In this document: positions 7,649 to 16,124 of the stretch, piece by piece
Position numbering within the stretch: the stretch's first letter is position 1
Layout: every line of letters starts with the position of its first letter
Source of the DNA: Dysgonamonadaceae bacterium
GTDB lineage: Bacteria > Bacteroidota > Bacteroidia > Bacteroidales > Azobacteroidaceae
Length of the DNA stretch: 16,124 nucleotides
Direction of reading: 5' to 3'
Assembly (NCBI GenBank): GCA_031276105.1
Contig: JAISNS010000073.1
Span: 1 to 16,124 of the forward strand
The notes under the pieces: model-generated
What the model saw: the letters and a program-made list of their open reading frames with translations, nothing else
The model's database searches: none
What the model was told of the DNA's origin: nothing
Position numbers and translations under genes: made by a program

Positions 7649-7993
7649 ATGACAACAAAGGAATTAAGAAGAATCAAAATAAAACAGCGGGTACGCAAAC
7701 ATATTTCAGGAACCGCCGCACGTCCCCGGTTGAGTGTCTTCAGGAGTAACAAACAAATCTACGCTCAAGTGATTGACGATTTGACGGGCAATACATTGGC
7801 CGCCGCCTCTTCTGTTGCAATTACGGAAAAAGCGCCGAAAAAAGAAATCGCCTCCAAAGTGGGGGAACTGATTGCCCAAAAATCGAAAGAGGCAGGCATT
7901 GAAACCGTAGTCTTTGACCGTAACGGCTATCTGTATCATGGTAGAGTAAAAGAATTGGCAGATGCTGCCCGTAAAGGTGGACTTAAATTTTAA
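7649..7993 (+). CDS. rplR: 50S ribosomal protein L18
   Basis: L18 (uL18) is the main 5S rRNA chaperone in the central protuberance. It is 114 residues, typical. The basic N-terminus ([19 protein letters not shown]) precedes [32 protein letters not shown], and the C-terminus carries [27 protein letters not shown], all family hallmarks. It lies between rplF and rpsE in the conserved order, with a 25-base gap upstream and 6 bases downstream. No Shine-Dalgarno motif is present. Confidence 0.98.
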   Translation: MTTKELRRIKIKQRVRKHISGTAARPRLSVFRSNKQIYAQVIDDLTGNTLAAASSVAITEKAPKKEIASKVGELIAQKSKEAGIETVVFDRNGYLYHGRVKELADAARKGGLKF

Positions 7994-7999
7994 TAAGAA

Positions 8000-8515
8000 A
8001 TGGCAATAAATAATAAAGTAAAGTCAACTAACGACTTGGTATTAAAAGACAGGTTAGTAGCCATCAATCGCGTGACGAAAGTTACCAAGGGCGGACGTAC
8101 TTTCAGTTTCGCCGCTATTGTTATCGTCGGAAATGAAGAAGGAATCGTCGGTTGGGGCTTGGGTAAAGCCGGTGAAGTAACGGCGGCAATTGCCAAAGGC
8201 GTGGAAGCCGCTAAAAAGAACTTGATTAAAGTCCCTGTGTATAAAGGAACTATTCCACACGAGCAGGTAGCCAAATTCGGCGGCGCCCAAGTATATATCA
8301 AACCGGCCTCTCACGGTACGGGAGTAAAAGCCGGCGGCGCTATGCGTGCGGTATTGGAAAGCGTTGGAATAACAGACGTTTTGGCAAAATCGAAAGGTTC
8401 GTCCAATCCTCACAACTTGGTGAAAGCGACTATCGCCGCCTTGAGTGAATTGCGCGATCCGGCTATGGTGGCTCAAAACCGCGGAATATCAGTAGAAAAA
8501 GTATTTAAAGGATAA
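8000..8515 (+). CDS. rpsE: 30S ribosomal protein S5
   Basis: S5 (uS5) lines the mRNA entry channel with S3 and S4 and affects decoding accuracy. The 171 residues are standard. The N-terminal double-stranded RNA-binding domain at about 14-78 contains [31 protein letters not shown], and the second domain contains [23 protein letters not shown] and the [11 protein letters not shown] motif. It follows rplR by 6 bases and leads into rpmD through a strong Shine-Dalgarno site in the short gap. Confidence 0.98.
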   Translation: MAINNKVKSTNDLVLKDRLVAINRVTKVTKGGRTFSFAAIVIVGNEEGIVGWGLGKAGEVTAAIAKGVEAAKKNLIKVPVYKGTIPHEQVAKFGGAQVYIKPASHGTGVKAGGAMRAVLESVGITDVLAKSKGSSNPHNLVKATIAALSELRDPAMVAQNRGISVEKVFKG

Positions 8516-8517
8516 TC

Positions 8518-8523
8518 AGGAGG
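8518..8523 (+). promoter_or_regulatory. Strong Shine-Dalgarno site of rpmD
   Basis: AGGAGG lies 8 bases before the rpmD ATG in the 16-base gap after rpsE. It is one of four clear Shine-Dalgarno sites in this cluster. Confidence 0.7.
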
Positions 8524-8531
8524 AATACGAT

Positions 8532-8708
8532 ATGGCAACAATTAAAATTAAACAGGTAAGAAGCCGCATCGGGTGGCCGAAAGATCAGAAAAGAACGTTA
8601 GATGCTTTAGGTCTGCGAAAAACCGGCCGCGTGGTTGAACACAACGATAATCCGGCTATCCGGGGTATGATTGAGAAAGTAAAACATTTAGTTGAAGTTA
8701 TGAATTAG
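8532..8708 (+). CDS. rpmD: 50S ribosomal protein L30
   Basis: L30 (uL30) is a small alpha-beta protein of the large subunit near the 5S region. The frame was read directly: 58 residues beginning [19 protein letters not shown] and ending KHLVEVMN. The conserved core [19 protein letters not shown] followed by [14 protein letters not shown] is clear, and the length is normal. It sits between rpsE and rplO, as in most bacteria, with a strong AGGAGG site 8 bases upstream. After it comes a 121-base repeat-rich gap. Confidence 0.96.
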   Translation: MATIKIKQVRSRIGWPKDQKRTLDALGLRKTGRVVEHNDNPAIRGMIEKVKHLVEVMN

Positions 8709-8829
8709 AAGTTATGAGTTATAAATTGTGAATTGGTAACAGGTATATATACCTGTTCTGTAACTCATAATTTATACTCATAGATTCATACTCATAACTC
8801 ATAATTCATAATTTATAATTAGTAAAAAC
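8709..8829. repeat. Repeat-filled rpmD-rplO gap with a perfect 20-base palindrome
   Basis: The centre is the perfect palindrome AACAGGTATATATACCTGTT (8738-8757). Around it, TTATAAATTGTGAATT (8719-8734) and AATTCATAATTTATAA (8803-8818) are inverted repeats matching at 15 of 16 positions. AACTCATAATT is repeated exactly at 8762-8772 and 8796-8806 amid further ACTCATA words. The message here could form a long imperfect hairpin. There is no TTTG element for a promoter, and no T-run follows the palindrome. The composition resembles the rplW-rplB gap in being built of GAGTTA-like words and their complements. Confidence 0.75.
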
Positions 8830-9276
8830 ATGAATTTATCAAATTTAAAACCTGCTAAAGGTTCTGTAAAAACCCGCAAAAGAATCGGTCGCGGACCGGG
8901 TTCAGGTTTAGGAGGAACTTCTACAAGAGGTCATAAAGGTCAGAAATCAAGATCGGGTTATTCCCGAAAAGTTGGTTTTGAAGGTGGTCAGATGCCTATC
9001 CAACGGCGTTTACCAAAATACGGTTTCAAGAACATTAACCGCATCGAATACAAAGCGATTAATCTTGATACTTTACAACAGTTGGCAGACGCCCAACAAT
9101 TGACAAAAATAGGCATCGAAGATTTAGTGAATGCCGGATTTGTATCGTCGAAACATTTAGTTAAAATTCTGGCTAAAGGCGCGCTTACTTCTGCCTTGGA
9201 AATTACAGCTCATGCTTTTTCCAAAACAGCAGAAGAGGCAATCGCCCAAGCCGGAGGAAAGGCTGTAAAACTCTAA
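8830..9276 (+). CDS. rplO: 50S ribosomal protein L15
   Basis: L15 (uL15) is a late-assembly large-subunit protein with a long basic N-terminal extension threading into 23S rRNA. The 148 residues are normal. The Gly/Arg/Lys-rich N-terminal half (about 8-68) contains KRIGRGPGSGLGGTSTRGHKG and GFEGGQMPIQRRLPKYGFKN, and the C-terminal globular domain ends LEITAHAFSKTAEEAIAQAGGKAV. It lies directly upstream of secY (6-base gap), the conserved arrangement, and downstream of a repeat-filled gap. Confidence 0.98.
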   Translation: MNLSNLKPAKGSVKTRKRIGRGPGSGLGGTSTRGHKGQKSRSGYSRKVGFEGGQMPIQRRLPKYGFKNINRIEYKAINLDTLQQLADAQQLTKIGIEDLVNAGFVSSKHLVKILAKGALTSALEITAHAFSKTAEEAIAQAGGKAVKL

Positions 9277-9282
9277 TACATA

Positions 9283-10629
9283 ATGAGAGCAATACAAACT
9301 ATAAAAAATATCTGGAAGATTGAGGATCTGAAAAACCGGATTCTGCTAACTCTTCTGTTAATTACGATTTACCGCTTTTTATCGGTCATCACGCTTCCGG
9401 GAATCGACCCTGCTTCTTTAAGTAAATTGCAAGAGCAAACAGCTGGAGGAATAATGGGACTGCTGGATATGTTTTCGGGAGGCGCTTTTTCCAATGCTTC
9501 TATTGTCGCTTTGGGAATCATGCCCTATATTTCGGCTTCAATCGTAATCCAATTGCTGGCCATCGCAGTACCTTTTTTCCAAAAACTGCAGCGCGAAGGT
9601 GAAAGCGGAAGAAGAAAAATCAACCAATATACCCGGTATCTAACGGTAGCTATCCTTCTGTTTCAGGCGCCGACTTATTTAATTAACCTGAAAGTGCAGT
9701 TAGGGCAAGCGGGTTCGGCGCTCCCTGAGGGATTGTGGTTTATGTTTTCTTCGACCATTATTCTTGCGGCAGGATCAATGTTTATCCTTTGGTTAGGCGA
9801 AAGGATTACCGATAAAGGCGTAGGGAACGGAATTTCCTTTATCATCATGGTCGGTATCATTGCCCGTTTGCCACAAGCGTTGATTCAGGAATTTGCGTCA
9901 AGAATGGACGAAGCCGCCGGCGGATTAGTGATGTTCTTATTGGAAATCTTTTTCCTGTTAGCTGTAATCGCGGGAGCTATTCTGCTGGTTCAGGGAACGC
10001 GAAGAATTCCGGTTCAATATGCCCGGCAAATGGTCGGAAACCGTCAATACGGCGGCGCGCGGCAGTATATTCCGCTTAAGGTAAATGCGGCAAACGTAAT
10101 GCCGATTATCTTTGCTCAAGCCATTATGTTTATTCCTATTTCATTGATGGGATTTACACAAACTACTTCCGACGGCTTTTTGGCAAGATTTTTTGCGCCG
10201 CTGGCCGATCACCTCAGTTTCGGATATAATCTTACTTTTGCCGTATTAATCATTATGTTTACGTATTTTTATACGGCAATTACGATTAATCCGAAGCAAA
10301 TGGCCGAAGACCTGAAACGAAACAACGGTTTTATTCCGGGAATTAAACCGGGAAAGAAAACGGCTGAATATATCGACGAAGTCATGTCGAGAATAACCTT
10401 CCCCGGTTCTCTCTTCCTTGCATTGGTGGCTATTTTGCCTGCTTTTGCCGGAATAGTGGGAATCAAGCAGGAATTTGCTCAATTTTTCGGGGGAACTTCC
10501 CTGTTAATTTTGGTCGGGGTAGTTTTGGATACATTGCAGCAAGTGGAAAGCCATTTGTTGATGCGCCATTACGATGGTCTGTTGAAATCGGGAAGAATTA
10601 AAGGACGACAAGGTACGGCTTATTCGTAA
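9283..10629 (+). CDS. secY: Preprotein translocase subunit SecY
   Basis: SecY is the channel of the Sec translocon in the inner membrane, working with SecE, SecG, SecA and the ribosome. It is 448 residues with ten predicted membrane helices, roughly at 18-38, 70-97, 115-135, 148-170, 180-200, 215-238, 270-290, 312-335, 370-392 and 400-420. The plug region GLLDMFSGGAFSNASIVALG (about 59-78) follows helix 1, GERITDKGVGNGISF precedes helix 5, and the cytoplasmic loop with PVQYARQMVGNRQYGG (between helices 6 and 7) is one of the ribosome and SecA contact loops. It follows rplO and is one base from map; adk, often between them in Firmicutes, is absent. Confidence 0.98.
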   Translation: MRAIQTIKNIWKIEDLKNRILLTLLLITIYRFLSVITLPGIDPASLSKLQEQTAGGIMGLLDMFSGGAFSNASIVALGIMPYISASIVIQLLAIAVPFFQKLQREGESGRRKINQYTRYLTVAILLFQAPTYLINLKVQLGQAGSALPEGLWFMFSSTIILAAGSMFILWLGERITDKGVGNGISFIIMVGIIARLPQALIQEFASRMDEAAGGLVMFLLEIFFLLAVIAGAILLVQGTRRIPVQYARQMVGNRQYGGARQYIPLKVNAANVMPIIFAQAIMFIPISLMGFTQTTSDGFLARFFAPLADHLSFGYNLTFAVLIIMFTYFYTAITINPKQMAEDLKRNNGFIPGIKPGKKTAEYIDEVMSRITFPGSLFLALVAILPAFAGIVGIKQEFAQFFGGTSLLILVGVVLDTLQQVESHLLMRHYDGLLKSGRIKGRQGTAYS

Positions 10630-10630
10630 G

Positions 10631-11419
10631 ATGATTTATCTTAAAACAGACGAGGAAATAGAATTGATGCGGGTAGCTAACCGGCTGGTCGGCGCAACGC
10701 TGGCCGAAGTTGCTAAAAACATTGCACCGGGTGTTACCACGCTTCGATTAGATAAAATAGCTGAGCAATTTATCCGCGATAAGGGAGGAATTCCCTTGTT
10801 CAAAGGATACCGGGGATTTCCCAATGCGCTTTGTATTTCGGTTAATGAACAGGTAGTTCACGGAATACCGGGAACTACCGTTTTGAAAGACGGCGACATT
10901 GTTTCCGTCGATTGCGGGATAAAAATCAATGGTTATTGCGGCGATTCGGCCTATACGTTCGAAGTCGGAGAGGTCGCTCCCGAAGTAAAAAAATTACTTC
11001 AAACCACGCGAGAGGCTCTGTATGAAGGAATCGGTAAAGCCGTAGAAGGGAAAAGAACAGGAGATGTTGGAAATGCGGTTCAGACCTATTGCGAGAGCAG
11101 AGGATACAGTATAGTCAGGGAGTTGGTTGGTCACGGAATCGGAAAAGATATGCACGAAGCGCCGGAAGTTCCCAATTATGGGAAAAAAGGGTATGGCGTG
11201 CTTCTGAAAAGCGGCATGTGTATTGCGATTGAACCGATGGTTAATTTAGGCTCCAAAAATGTGAAGTTTGAAAAAGATGGTTGGACGGTTCGTACAGCCG
11301 ATCGGAAACCATCCGCACACTTCGAACATACGGTGGCTATTCGCCCGGGAAAAGCAGATATTTTATCAACGTTTGAATGGATAGATCAAGTAATACAAAA
11401 AACAAGCATTTATGGCTAA
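10631..11419 (+). CDS. map: Methionine aminopeptidase type I
   Basis: Removes the initiator methionine from new proteins after deformylation, when the second residue is small. It is a cytoplasmic dimetal enzyme that acts at the tunnel exit. The 262 residues match type Ia, without the N-terminal zinc-finger extension. The five metal ligands are all present: Asp94 (VSVDCG), Asp105 (GDSAYT), His168 (VGHGIG), Glu201 (AIEPM) and Glu232 (FEHTVA); His77 (VVHGIP) is the conserved substrate-contacting histidine. It starts one base after the secY stop and its end overlaps infA by 8 bases, so all three are probably translationally coupled. Confidence 0.98.
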   Translation: MIYLKTDEEIELMRVANRLVGATLAEVAKNIAPGVTTLRLDKIAEQFIRDKGGIPLFKGYRGFPNALCISVNEQVVHGIPGTTVLKDGDIVSVDCGIKINGYCGDSAYTFEVGEVAPEVKKLLQTTREALYEGIGKAVEGKRTGDVGNAVQTYCESRGYSIVRELVGHGIGKDMHEAPEVPNYGKKGYGVLLKSGMCIAIEPMVNLGSKNVKFEKDGWTVRTADRKPSAHFEHTVAIRPGKADILSTFEWIDQVIQKTSIYG

Positions 11420-11630
11420 ACAGTCAGCAATAGAACAGGATGGAGTTATTGTGGAAGCTTTGTCCAATGCAATGTTCCGGGTCGAATTGGAAAACGGACA
11501 CGAAATTACCGCGCATATTTCCGGGAAAATGCGGATGCATTACATCAAAATTCTTCCGGGAGATAAAGTGAAAGTGGAAATGTCGCCTTACGATTTGTCC
11601 AAAGGCCGGATTTCGTTCAGATATAAATGA
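11412..11630 (+). CDS. infA: Translation initiation factor IF-1
   Basis: IF-1 occupies the A site of the 30S subunit during initiation and helps IF-2 and IF-3 select the start codon. It is 72 residues, exactly the classic size, and consists of one S1/OB-fold domain. [41 protein letters not shown] and [27 protein letters not shown] are nearly canonical. The ATG lies within the last codons of map (an 8-base overlap), with no Shine-Dalgarno motif, implying translation by re-initiation or coupling after map. Confidence 0.98.
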   Translation: MAKQSAIEQDGVIVEALSNAMFRVELENGHEITAHISGKMRMHYIKILPGDKVKVEMSPYDLSKGRISFRYK

Positions 11631-11663
11631 AAATAAAAATCAAAGATAAAAATATAGAATAAT

Positions 11664-11765
11664 ATGAAAGTAAGAGCTTCAATTAAGAAACGGTCTCCGG
11701 AGTGTAAAATCGTGCGGAGAAAAGGACGTTTGTATGTGATCAATAAGAAAAACCCTAAATTTAAA
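11664..11765 (+). CDS. rpmJ: 50S ribosomal protein L36, shortened by a one-base frameshift
   Basis: L36 (bL36) is the smallest large-subunit protein and binds 23S rRNA near the factor-binding side. Read directly, the frame begins [20 protein letters not shown], continues [13 protein letters not shown] and then meets TAA at 11763-11765: 33 residues instead of the usual 37-38. Directly after, in the +1 frame, AAACAACGTCAGGGATAA encodes KQRQG and a stop (11779-11781), which is the conserved L36 C-terminus. One extra T in the run at 11760-11763 explains this fully. Either the base is a sequencing or assembly error, or the organism makes a truncated L36, or slippage at UUUU restores the frame. It is the zinc-free type: a single Cys, with no CxxC or third Cys/His ligands. 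Upstream is a 33-base A-rich gap. Confidence 0.85.
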
Positions 11766-11808
11766 CAACGTCAGGGATAAGTAATTATTTTTGAAAAATT
11801 TTTAAAAA

Positions 11809-12189
11809 ATGGCTATAAGAATAGTAGGGGTAGATTTACCTCAAAATAAAAGGGGCGAGATTGCGTTGACATATATTTATGGTATCGGTCGCAGTTCAGC
11901 CAATAAAATCCTGTCGGAAGCAGGTATTGATAGAGATATTAAAGTGAAAGACTGGAATGATGAGCAGGCTGCCGCCGTGCGGGAAATCATCGGACGCACT
12001 TTCAAAGTGGAAGGCGATCTTCGCTCGGAAGTCCAATTGAACATCAAGCGATTGATGGACATCGGCGCTTACCGCGGCATACGCCATCGTATCGGATTAC
12101 CCGTGAGAGGGCAAAGTACTAAAAACAACGCCCGTACTCGCAAAGGAAAGAAGAAAACAGTCGCTAACAAGAAAAAAGCAACGAAGTAA
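11809..12189 (+). CDS. rpsM: 30S ribosomal protein S13
   Basis: S13 (uS13) sits on the head of the small subunit, binds S19 and forms bridges B1a and B1b with L5 and 23S rRNA; its tail touches P-site tRNA. It is 126 residues. [23 protein letters not shown] at the N-terminus, the helix-hairpin-helix [16 protein letters not shown], and [29 protein letters not shown] are diagnostic. It opens the alpha-operon block. The leader ends AATTTTTAAAAATG, with no Shine-Dalgarno motif. Confidence 0.98.
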   Translation: MAIRIVGVDLPQNKRGEIALTYIYGIGRSSANKILSEAGIDRDIKVKDWNDEQAAAVREIIGRTFKVEGDLRSEVQLNIKRLMDIGAYRGIRHRIGLPVRGQSTKNNARTRKGKKKTVANKKKATK

Positions 12190-12201
12190 TTTTTAAAGAA
12201 A

Positions 12202-12591
12202 ATGGCAAAGAAAACAGTCACAACTAAAAAAAGAGTGGTGAAAGTGGACGCAAACGGTCAATTACACGTGCACTCTTCATTTAACAACATCATTGTTACC
12301 ATTGCAAACAGCGAAGGACAAGTGATTTCATGGTCTTCCGCCGGTAAAATGGGCTTCAGAAGTTCCAAGAAAAATACGCCTTATGCAGCGCAAATGGCTG
12401 CACAGGATTGTGCAAAAGTGGCCTACGACTTGGGATTGAGAAGAGTAAAAGCGTATGTGAAAGGTCCGGGCAACGGTCGCGAATCTGCAATCAGAACCGT
12501 ACACGGATCCGGAATCGAAGTACTTGAGATTATTGATGTTACGCCGCTTCCACACAACGGATGCCGCCCACCTAAAAGAAGAAGAGTTTAA
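12202..12591 (+). CDS. rpsK: 30S ribosomal protein S11
   Basis: S11 (uS11) forms the platform of the 30S subunit, lining the E site near the Shine-Dalgarno helix with S18 and S21. It is 129 residues, the usual size. [43 protein letters not shown] in the N-terminal half and [13 protein letters not shown] with [15 protein letters not shown] at the end match the family very closely. It lies 12 bases after rpsM; a 117-base non-coding gap separates it from rpsD. Confidence 0.98.
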   Translation: MAKKTVTTKKRVVKVDANGQLHVHSSFNNIIVTIANSEGQVISWSSAGKMGFRSSKKNTPYAAQMAAQDCAKVAYDLGLRRVKAYVKGPGNGRESAIRTVHGSGIEVLEIIDVTPLPHNGCRPPKRRRV

Positions 12592-12708
12592 TTAATTTAT
12601 TTTCCTGTAATACGGATAAGAATAAGTGAATAGATTGCAAGTGATCCTCTCTGTAATCGCGGCTGCACAAGTTCCTGTCCCTCACAGATTTATTAAAAAA
12701 TTTTAAAA
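12592..12708 (+). other. 117-base non-coding gap before rpsD, possible structured leader
   Basis: No coding frame was recognised. GATTGCA (12633-12639) can pair with TGTAATC (12652-12658), seven pairs including one G-U, around a 12-base loop; GCGGCTGC and CCTGTCCCTCAC words follow it, and the last 20 bases before rpsD are pure A/T. No TAnnTTTG promoter is seen. In B. subtilis and E. coli, S4 binds structured messenger leaders to control its own operon, so a regulatory leader is possible; no specific known leader was recognised here. Confidence 0.35.
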
Positions 12709-13314
12709 ATGGCAAGATATACTGGACCAAAAACAAAAATCGCCCGTAAATTCGGCGAGGCTATCTTCGGACCGGATAAAGTTTTGAGTAGAAAACCGCA
12801 TCCTCCCGGACAACATGGCCTTGGAAGGAAGAAAAAAACGTCGGAATACGGCATTCAGTTGCGTGAAAAACAAAAAGCAAAATATACCTATGGGGTATTG
12901 GAACGACAATTCCGCAACATGTTTGAAAAGGCTTCCCACTCGAAAGGGATTACCGGAGAAGTGCTCCTGCAATTATTGGAATCGCGCTTGGATAATATCG
13001 TTTATCGCATGGGATTGGCTAAAACAAGAGCCGGCGCCCGCCAATTGGTGTCGCACCGTCATGTTGTAGTCGATGGCAAGGTGGTAAATATCCCGTCTTA
13101 TTCCGTAAAACCGGGGCAAATTATTGGCGTTCGTGAAAGAGACAAATCGCTGGAAGTAATCCTTGATAGCGTTTCCGGTTTCAATCACAGCAAATACCCA
13201 TGGATTGAGTGGGATCAACCTTCCATGAGCGCTAAATATCTGCATATCCCTGACCGAGCGGATATTCCTGAGAATATTAAAGAGCAATTAATCGTAGAAC
13301 TGTATTCTAAATAA
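12709..13314 (+). CDS. rpsD: 30S ribosomal protein S4, zinc-free type
   Basis: S4 (uS4) is a primary 16S binding protein that nucleates 30S assembly, and with S3 and S5 it forms the mRNA entry pore. In some bacteria it also represses its operon and acts in rRNA antitermination. It is 201 residues. The N-terminus [21 protein letters not shown] lacks the zinc-binding cysteines seen in some homologues. The S4 RNA-binding domain spans about 91-153 ([20 protein letters not shown], then [20 protein letters not shown]). It lies between the unexplained gap and rpoA, which follows after 11 bases. Confidence 0.98.
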   Translation: MARYTGPKTKIARKFGEAIFGPDKVLSRKPHPPGQHGLGRKKKTSEYGIQLREKQKAKYTYGVLERQFRNMFEKASHSKGITGEVLLQLLESRLDNIVYRMGLAKTRAGARQLVSHRHVVVDGKVVNIPSYSVKPGQIIGVRERDKSLEVILDSVSGFNHSKYPWIEWDQPSMSAKYLHIPDRADIPENIKEQLIVELYSK

Positions 13315-13325
13315 TCAACTTCACA

Positions 13326-14321
13326 ATGGCGATATTAGCATTTCAAAGACCCGATAAAGTATTAATGCTGGAAGCGGACAACAATTTCGGGAAGTTTGAA
13401 TTCCGTCCGTTGGAACCCGGTTATGGAATTACGATAGGTAATTCTCTCCGCCGTATTCTCTTGTCTTCACTCGAAGGATTTGCCATTACTTCCATCAAAA
13501 TCGAAGGAGTGGACCACGAATTTTCTACTGTGCCGGGCGTAATCGAAGACGTTACCAATATTATCCTCAATCTTAAACAGATACGTTTCAAACAGACGGT
13601 TAAGGATATAGATACTGAAAAAGTAGTCATCAATGTTTCGGGGGTTACCGAATTTAAAGCCGGCGACATCGGCAAACAATTAGCCGGATTTAAAATATTG
13701 AATCCTGACTTTGTGATTTGCCGCATGGATAAAAGCGCCGCTCTCCGAATTGAATTGAATATCGGGAAAGGCCGTGGTTATGTTCCTGCTGATGAAAATC
13801 GTACGGAAAATGACGACATCAACCAACTGGCAATTGATTCGATTTTTACTCCGATTCGTAAAGTGAAATATTTTATAGAACCTTTCCGTGTCGAACAGAA
13901 AACCGATTACGAAAAATTGACGATCGAAATCACTACCGACGGTTCTATTCACCCGAAAGAAGCGCTGGAAGAAGCCGCCCGTATTTTGATTTACCATTTT
14001 ATGCTGTTTTCGGACGAGAAGATTCAGTTGGAAGCAACCAACACCGAATCGAACGACGAATTTGATGAAGAAATACTTCACATGCGTCAATTGCTTAAAT
14101 CCAAATTGGCGGATATGAACCTTTCCGTTCGAGCGTTGAACTGTTTGAAAGCAGCTGATGTGGAAACGCTGGGCGACCTTGTGAAATATCACAAGACCGA
14201 CTTGTTGAAATTCCGCAACTTCGGTAAGAAATCATTAACCGAATTGGATGATTTACTGGAAAATCTGCATCTCAATTTTGGGATGGATATAGCCAAATAT
14301 AAATTAGATAAAGATAATTAA
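13326..14321 (+). CDS. rpoA: DNA-directed RNA polymerase subunit alpha
   Basis: Alpha dimerises to nucleate assembly of RNA polymerase, and its C-terminal domain contacts upstream DNA and activators. It is 331 residues, the usual length. The N-terminal dimerisation domain includes [20 protein letters not shown] at 32-51; an acidic linker (about 238-250, [13 protein letters not shown]) joins it to the C-terminal domain at about 257-322, with [20 protein letters not shown] and the helix-hairpin-helix [16 protein letters not shown]. Arg269 and Asn272 correspond to the DNA-binding Arg265 and Asn268 of E. coli. It sits between rpsD and rplQ as in nearly all bacteria. Confidence 0.98.
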   Translation: MAILAFQRPDKVLMLEADNNFGKFEFRPLEPGYGITIGNSLRRILLSSLEGFAITSIKIEGVDHEFSTVPGVIEDVTNIILNLKQIRFKQTVKDIDTEKVVINVSGVTEFKAGDIGKQLAGFKILNPDFVICRMDKSAALRIELNIGKGRGYVPADENRTENDDINQLAIDSIFTPIRKVKYFIEPFRVEQKTDYEKLTIEITTDGSIHPKEALEEAARILIYHFMLFSDEKIQLEATNTESNDEFDEEILHMRQLLKSKLADMNLSVRALNCLKAADVETLGDLVKYHKTDLLKFRNFGKKSLTELDDLLENLHLNFGMDIAKYKLDKDN

Positions 14322-14323
14322 CG

Positions 14324-14980
14324 ATGAGACATAACAATAAAATCAATCATTTAGGTCGTACTCATGCTCACAGGGAAGCCTTATTGTCGAATATGGCGGT
14401 TTCTTTGATTAAGCACAAACGAATTTTTACGACCCTTGCCAAGGCAAAAGAGCTTCGCAAATACATTGAGCCGCTTATCACGAAAAGCAAGGAAAACACG
14501 ACTCATTCGCGGCGTATTGTTTTCCGTAATTTACGCGATAAATATGCTGTAACGGAATTGTTTAACGATGTTTCCCAAAAAATCGGCGACCGTCCGGGAG
14601 GGTACACCCGCATTATCAAACTCGGCAACCGCTTGGGTGATAATGCTTCGACGTGCTTTATCGAACTGGTGGACTACAACGATTTGATGTTGAAAGATAA
14701 AAAAGCGCCGGCTAAAACGAGAACCCGCCGCTCGAAAAGAAAAGCGGACGAAGGCGTTTCTAAATCGGATACTCTCAAGGCAACTACCGTCAGGAAAGTT
14801 GTGGCGGAAGACAAAACGGTAGAATCGCCGGTAATTGAAGAAGCTATTGCAACGCCGGTGGAAGATACGCCCGTTGTGGAAGTTCCAACTGCGGAAGAAA
14901 CCGTATCTCCCGAAGAAGTTGCAGACGCAACGCCGGATGCGGAAACTCCCGAAACAACGGAAACTCCGAAAGAAGAATAA
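14324..14980 (+). CDS. rplQ: 50S ribosomal protein L17 with long charged tail
   Basis: L17 (bL17) lies near the tunnel exit of the large subunit. The conserved core is residues 1 to about 122: [24 protein letters not shown], then [13 protein letters not shown] and the C-terminal [26 protein letters not shown]. The whole protein is 218 residues against 127 in E. coli. The extra part is first basic (about 126-140, [15 protein letters not shown]), then a Glu/Thr/Pro/Val-rich acidic stretch with 15 acidic and no basic residues from 165 to 215. Some extension is known in Bacteroidota; the acidic part looks disordered. It starts 2 bases after rpoA and ends 32 bases before eno. Confidence 0.97.
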   Translation: MRHNNKINHLGRTHAHREALLSNMAVSLIKHKRIFTTLAKAKELRKYIEPLITKSKENTTHSRRIVFRNLRDKYAVTELFNDVSQKIGDRPGGYTRIIKLGNRLGDNASTCFIELVDYNDLMLKDKKAPAKTRTRRSKRKADEGVSKSDTLKATTVRKVVAEDKTVESPVIEEAIATPVEDTPVVEVPTAEETVSPEEVADATPDAETPETTETPKEE

Positions 14981-14997
14981 AAAAATCAATCATTTAA

Positions 14998-16124
<1,127 letters not shown>

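Noticed and set aside
8738..8757. Palindrome after rpmD as an intrinsic terminator
   Set aside because: No T-run follows, and essential genes (rplO, secY) continue downstream without a visible promoter.
11787..11794. TATTTTTG before rpsM as an internal promoter
   Set aside because: It fits TAnnTTTG but no TTTG/TTG lies 19-21 bases upstream, and A/T-rich leaders produce such matches by chance; it remains only a weak possibility.
14531..14989. Long antisense frame opposite rplQ (Phe/Arg-rich)
   Set aside because: It is a shadow of the Glu-rich tail codons (GAA read as TTC) and has no recognisable domain.

Overview
The window is a ribosomal-protein supercluster (S10, spc and alpha operons fused head to tail) from a member of the phylum Bacteroidota, most likely the order Bacteroidales. 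Four things point there: a TAnnTTTG/TTTG promoter just upstream of the first gene; A/T-rich translation starts mostly without Shine-Dalgarno motifs; protein signatures that look Bacteroidales from memory (enolase [12 protein letters not shown]2 [12 protein letters not shown], the N-terminal extension of L22, zinc-free S14, S4 and L36); and the order secY-map-infA-rpmJ without adk. I cannot place it below order. All genes are on the + strand.

Layout. 1-141 is a leader with a promoter and a hairpin, and no sign of rpsJ. 142-4795 carries rplC, rplD, rplW, rplB, rpsS, rplV, rpsC, rplP and rpmC (S10 block). 4808-11780 carries rpsQ, rplN, rplX, rplE, rpsN, rpsH, rplF, rplR, rpsE, rpmD, rplO, secY, map, infA and rpmJ (spc block). 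11809-14980 carries rpsM, rpsK, rpsD, rpoA and rplQ (alpha block). From 15013 to the right edge is the first 370 codons of eno (enolase), 32 bases behind rplQ with no terminator visible between them. No gene-free stretch exceeds 300 bases. I saw no tRNA, rRNA, CRISPR array or transposase gene.

The genes supply both ribosomal subunits, the core RNA polymerase alpha subunit, initiation factor IF-1, the SecY translocation channel and methionine aminopeptidase, so they couple ribosome assembly, transcription, initiation, N-terminal maturation and export in one co-directional unit. Most junctions are 0-30 bases, with several overlaps (rplC/rplD and rplX/rplE share TAATG; map/infA overlap by 8 bases).

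The unexpected items are small. rpmJ (L36) carries one extra T in a run of four, which stops the protein at 33 residues; the usual last five codons (KQRQG, stop) survive intact in the next frame. Two of the larger gaps (rplW-rplB and rpmD-rplO) are filled with short direct and inverted repeats. A hairpin followed by T-rich sequence separates rpsN and rpsH, and an unexplained 117-base gap precedes rpsD. S3 carries a tandem RG-rich tail and L17 a long basic-then-acidic tail. Four genes have strong Shine-Dalgarno motifs although the rest have none. I found no clearly new multi-gene system.
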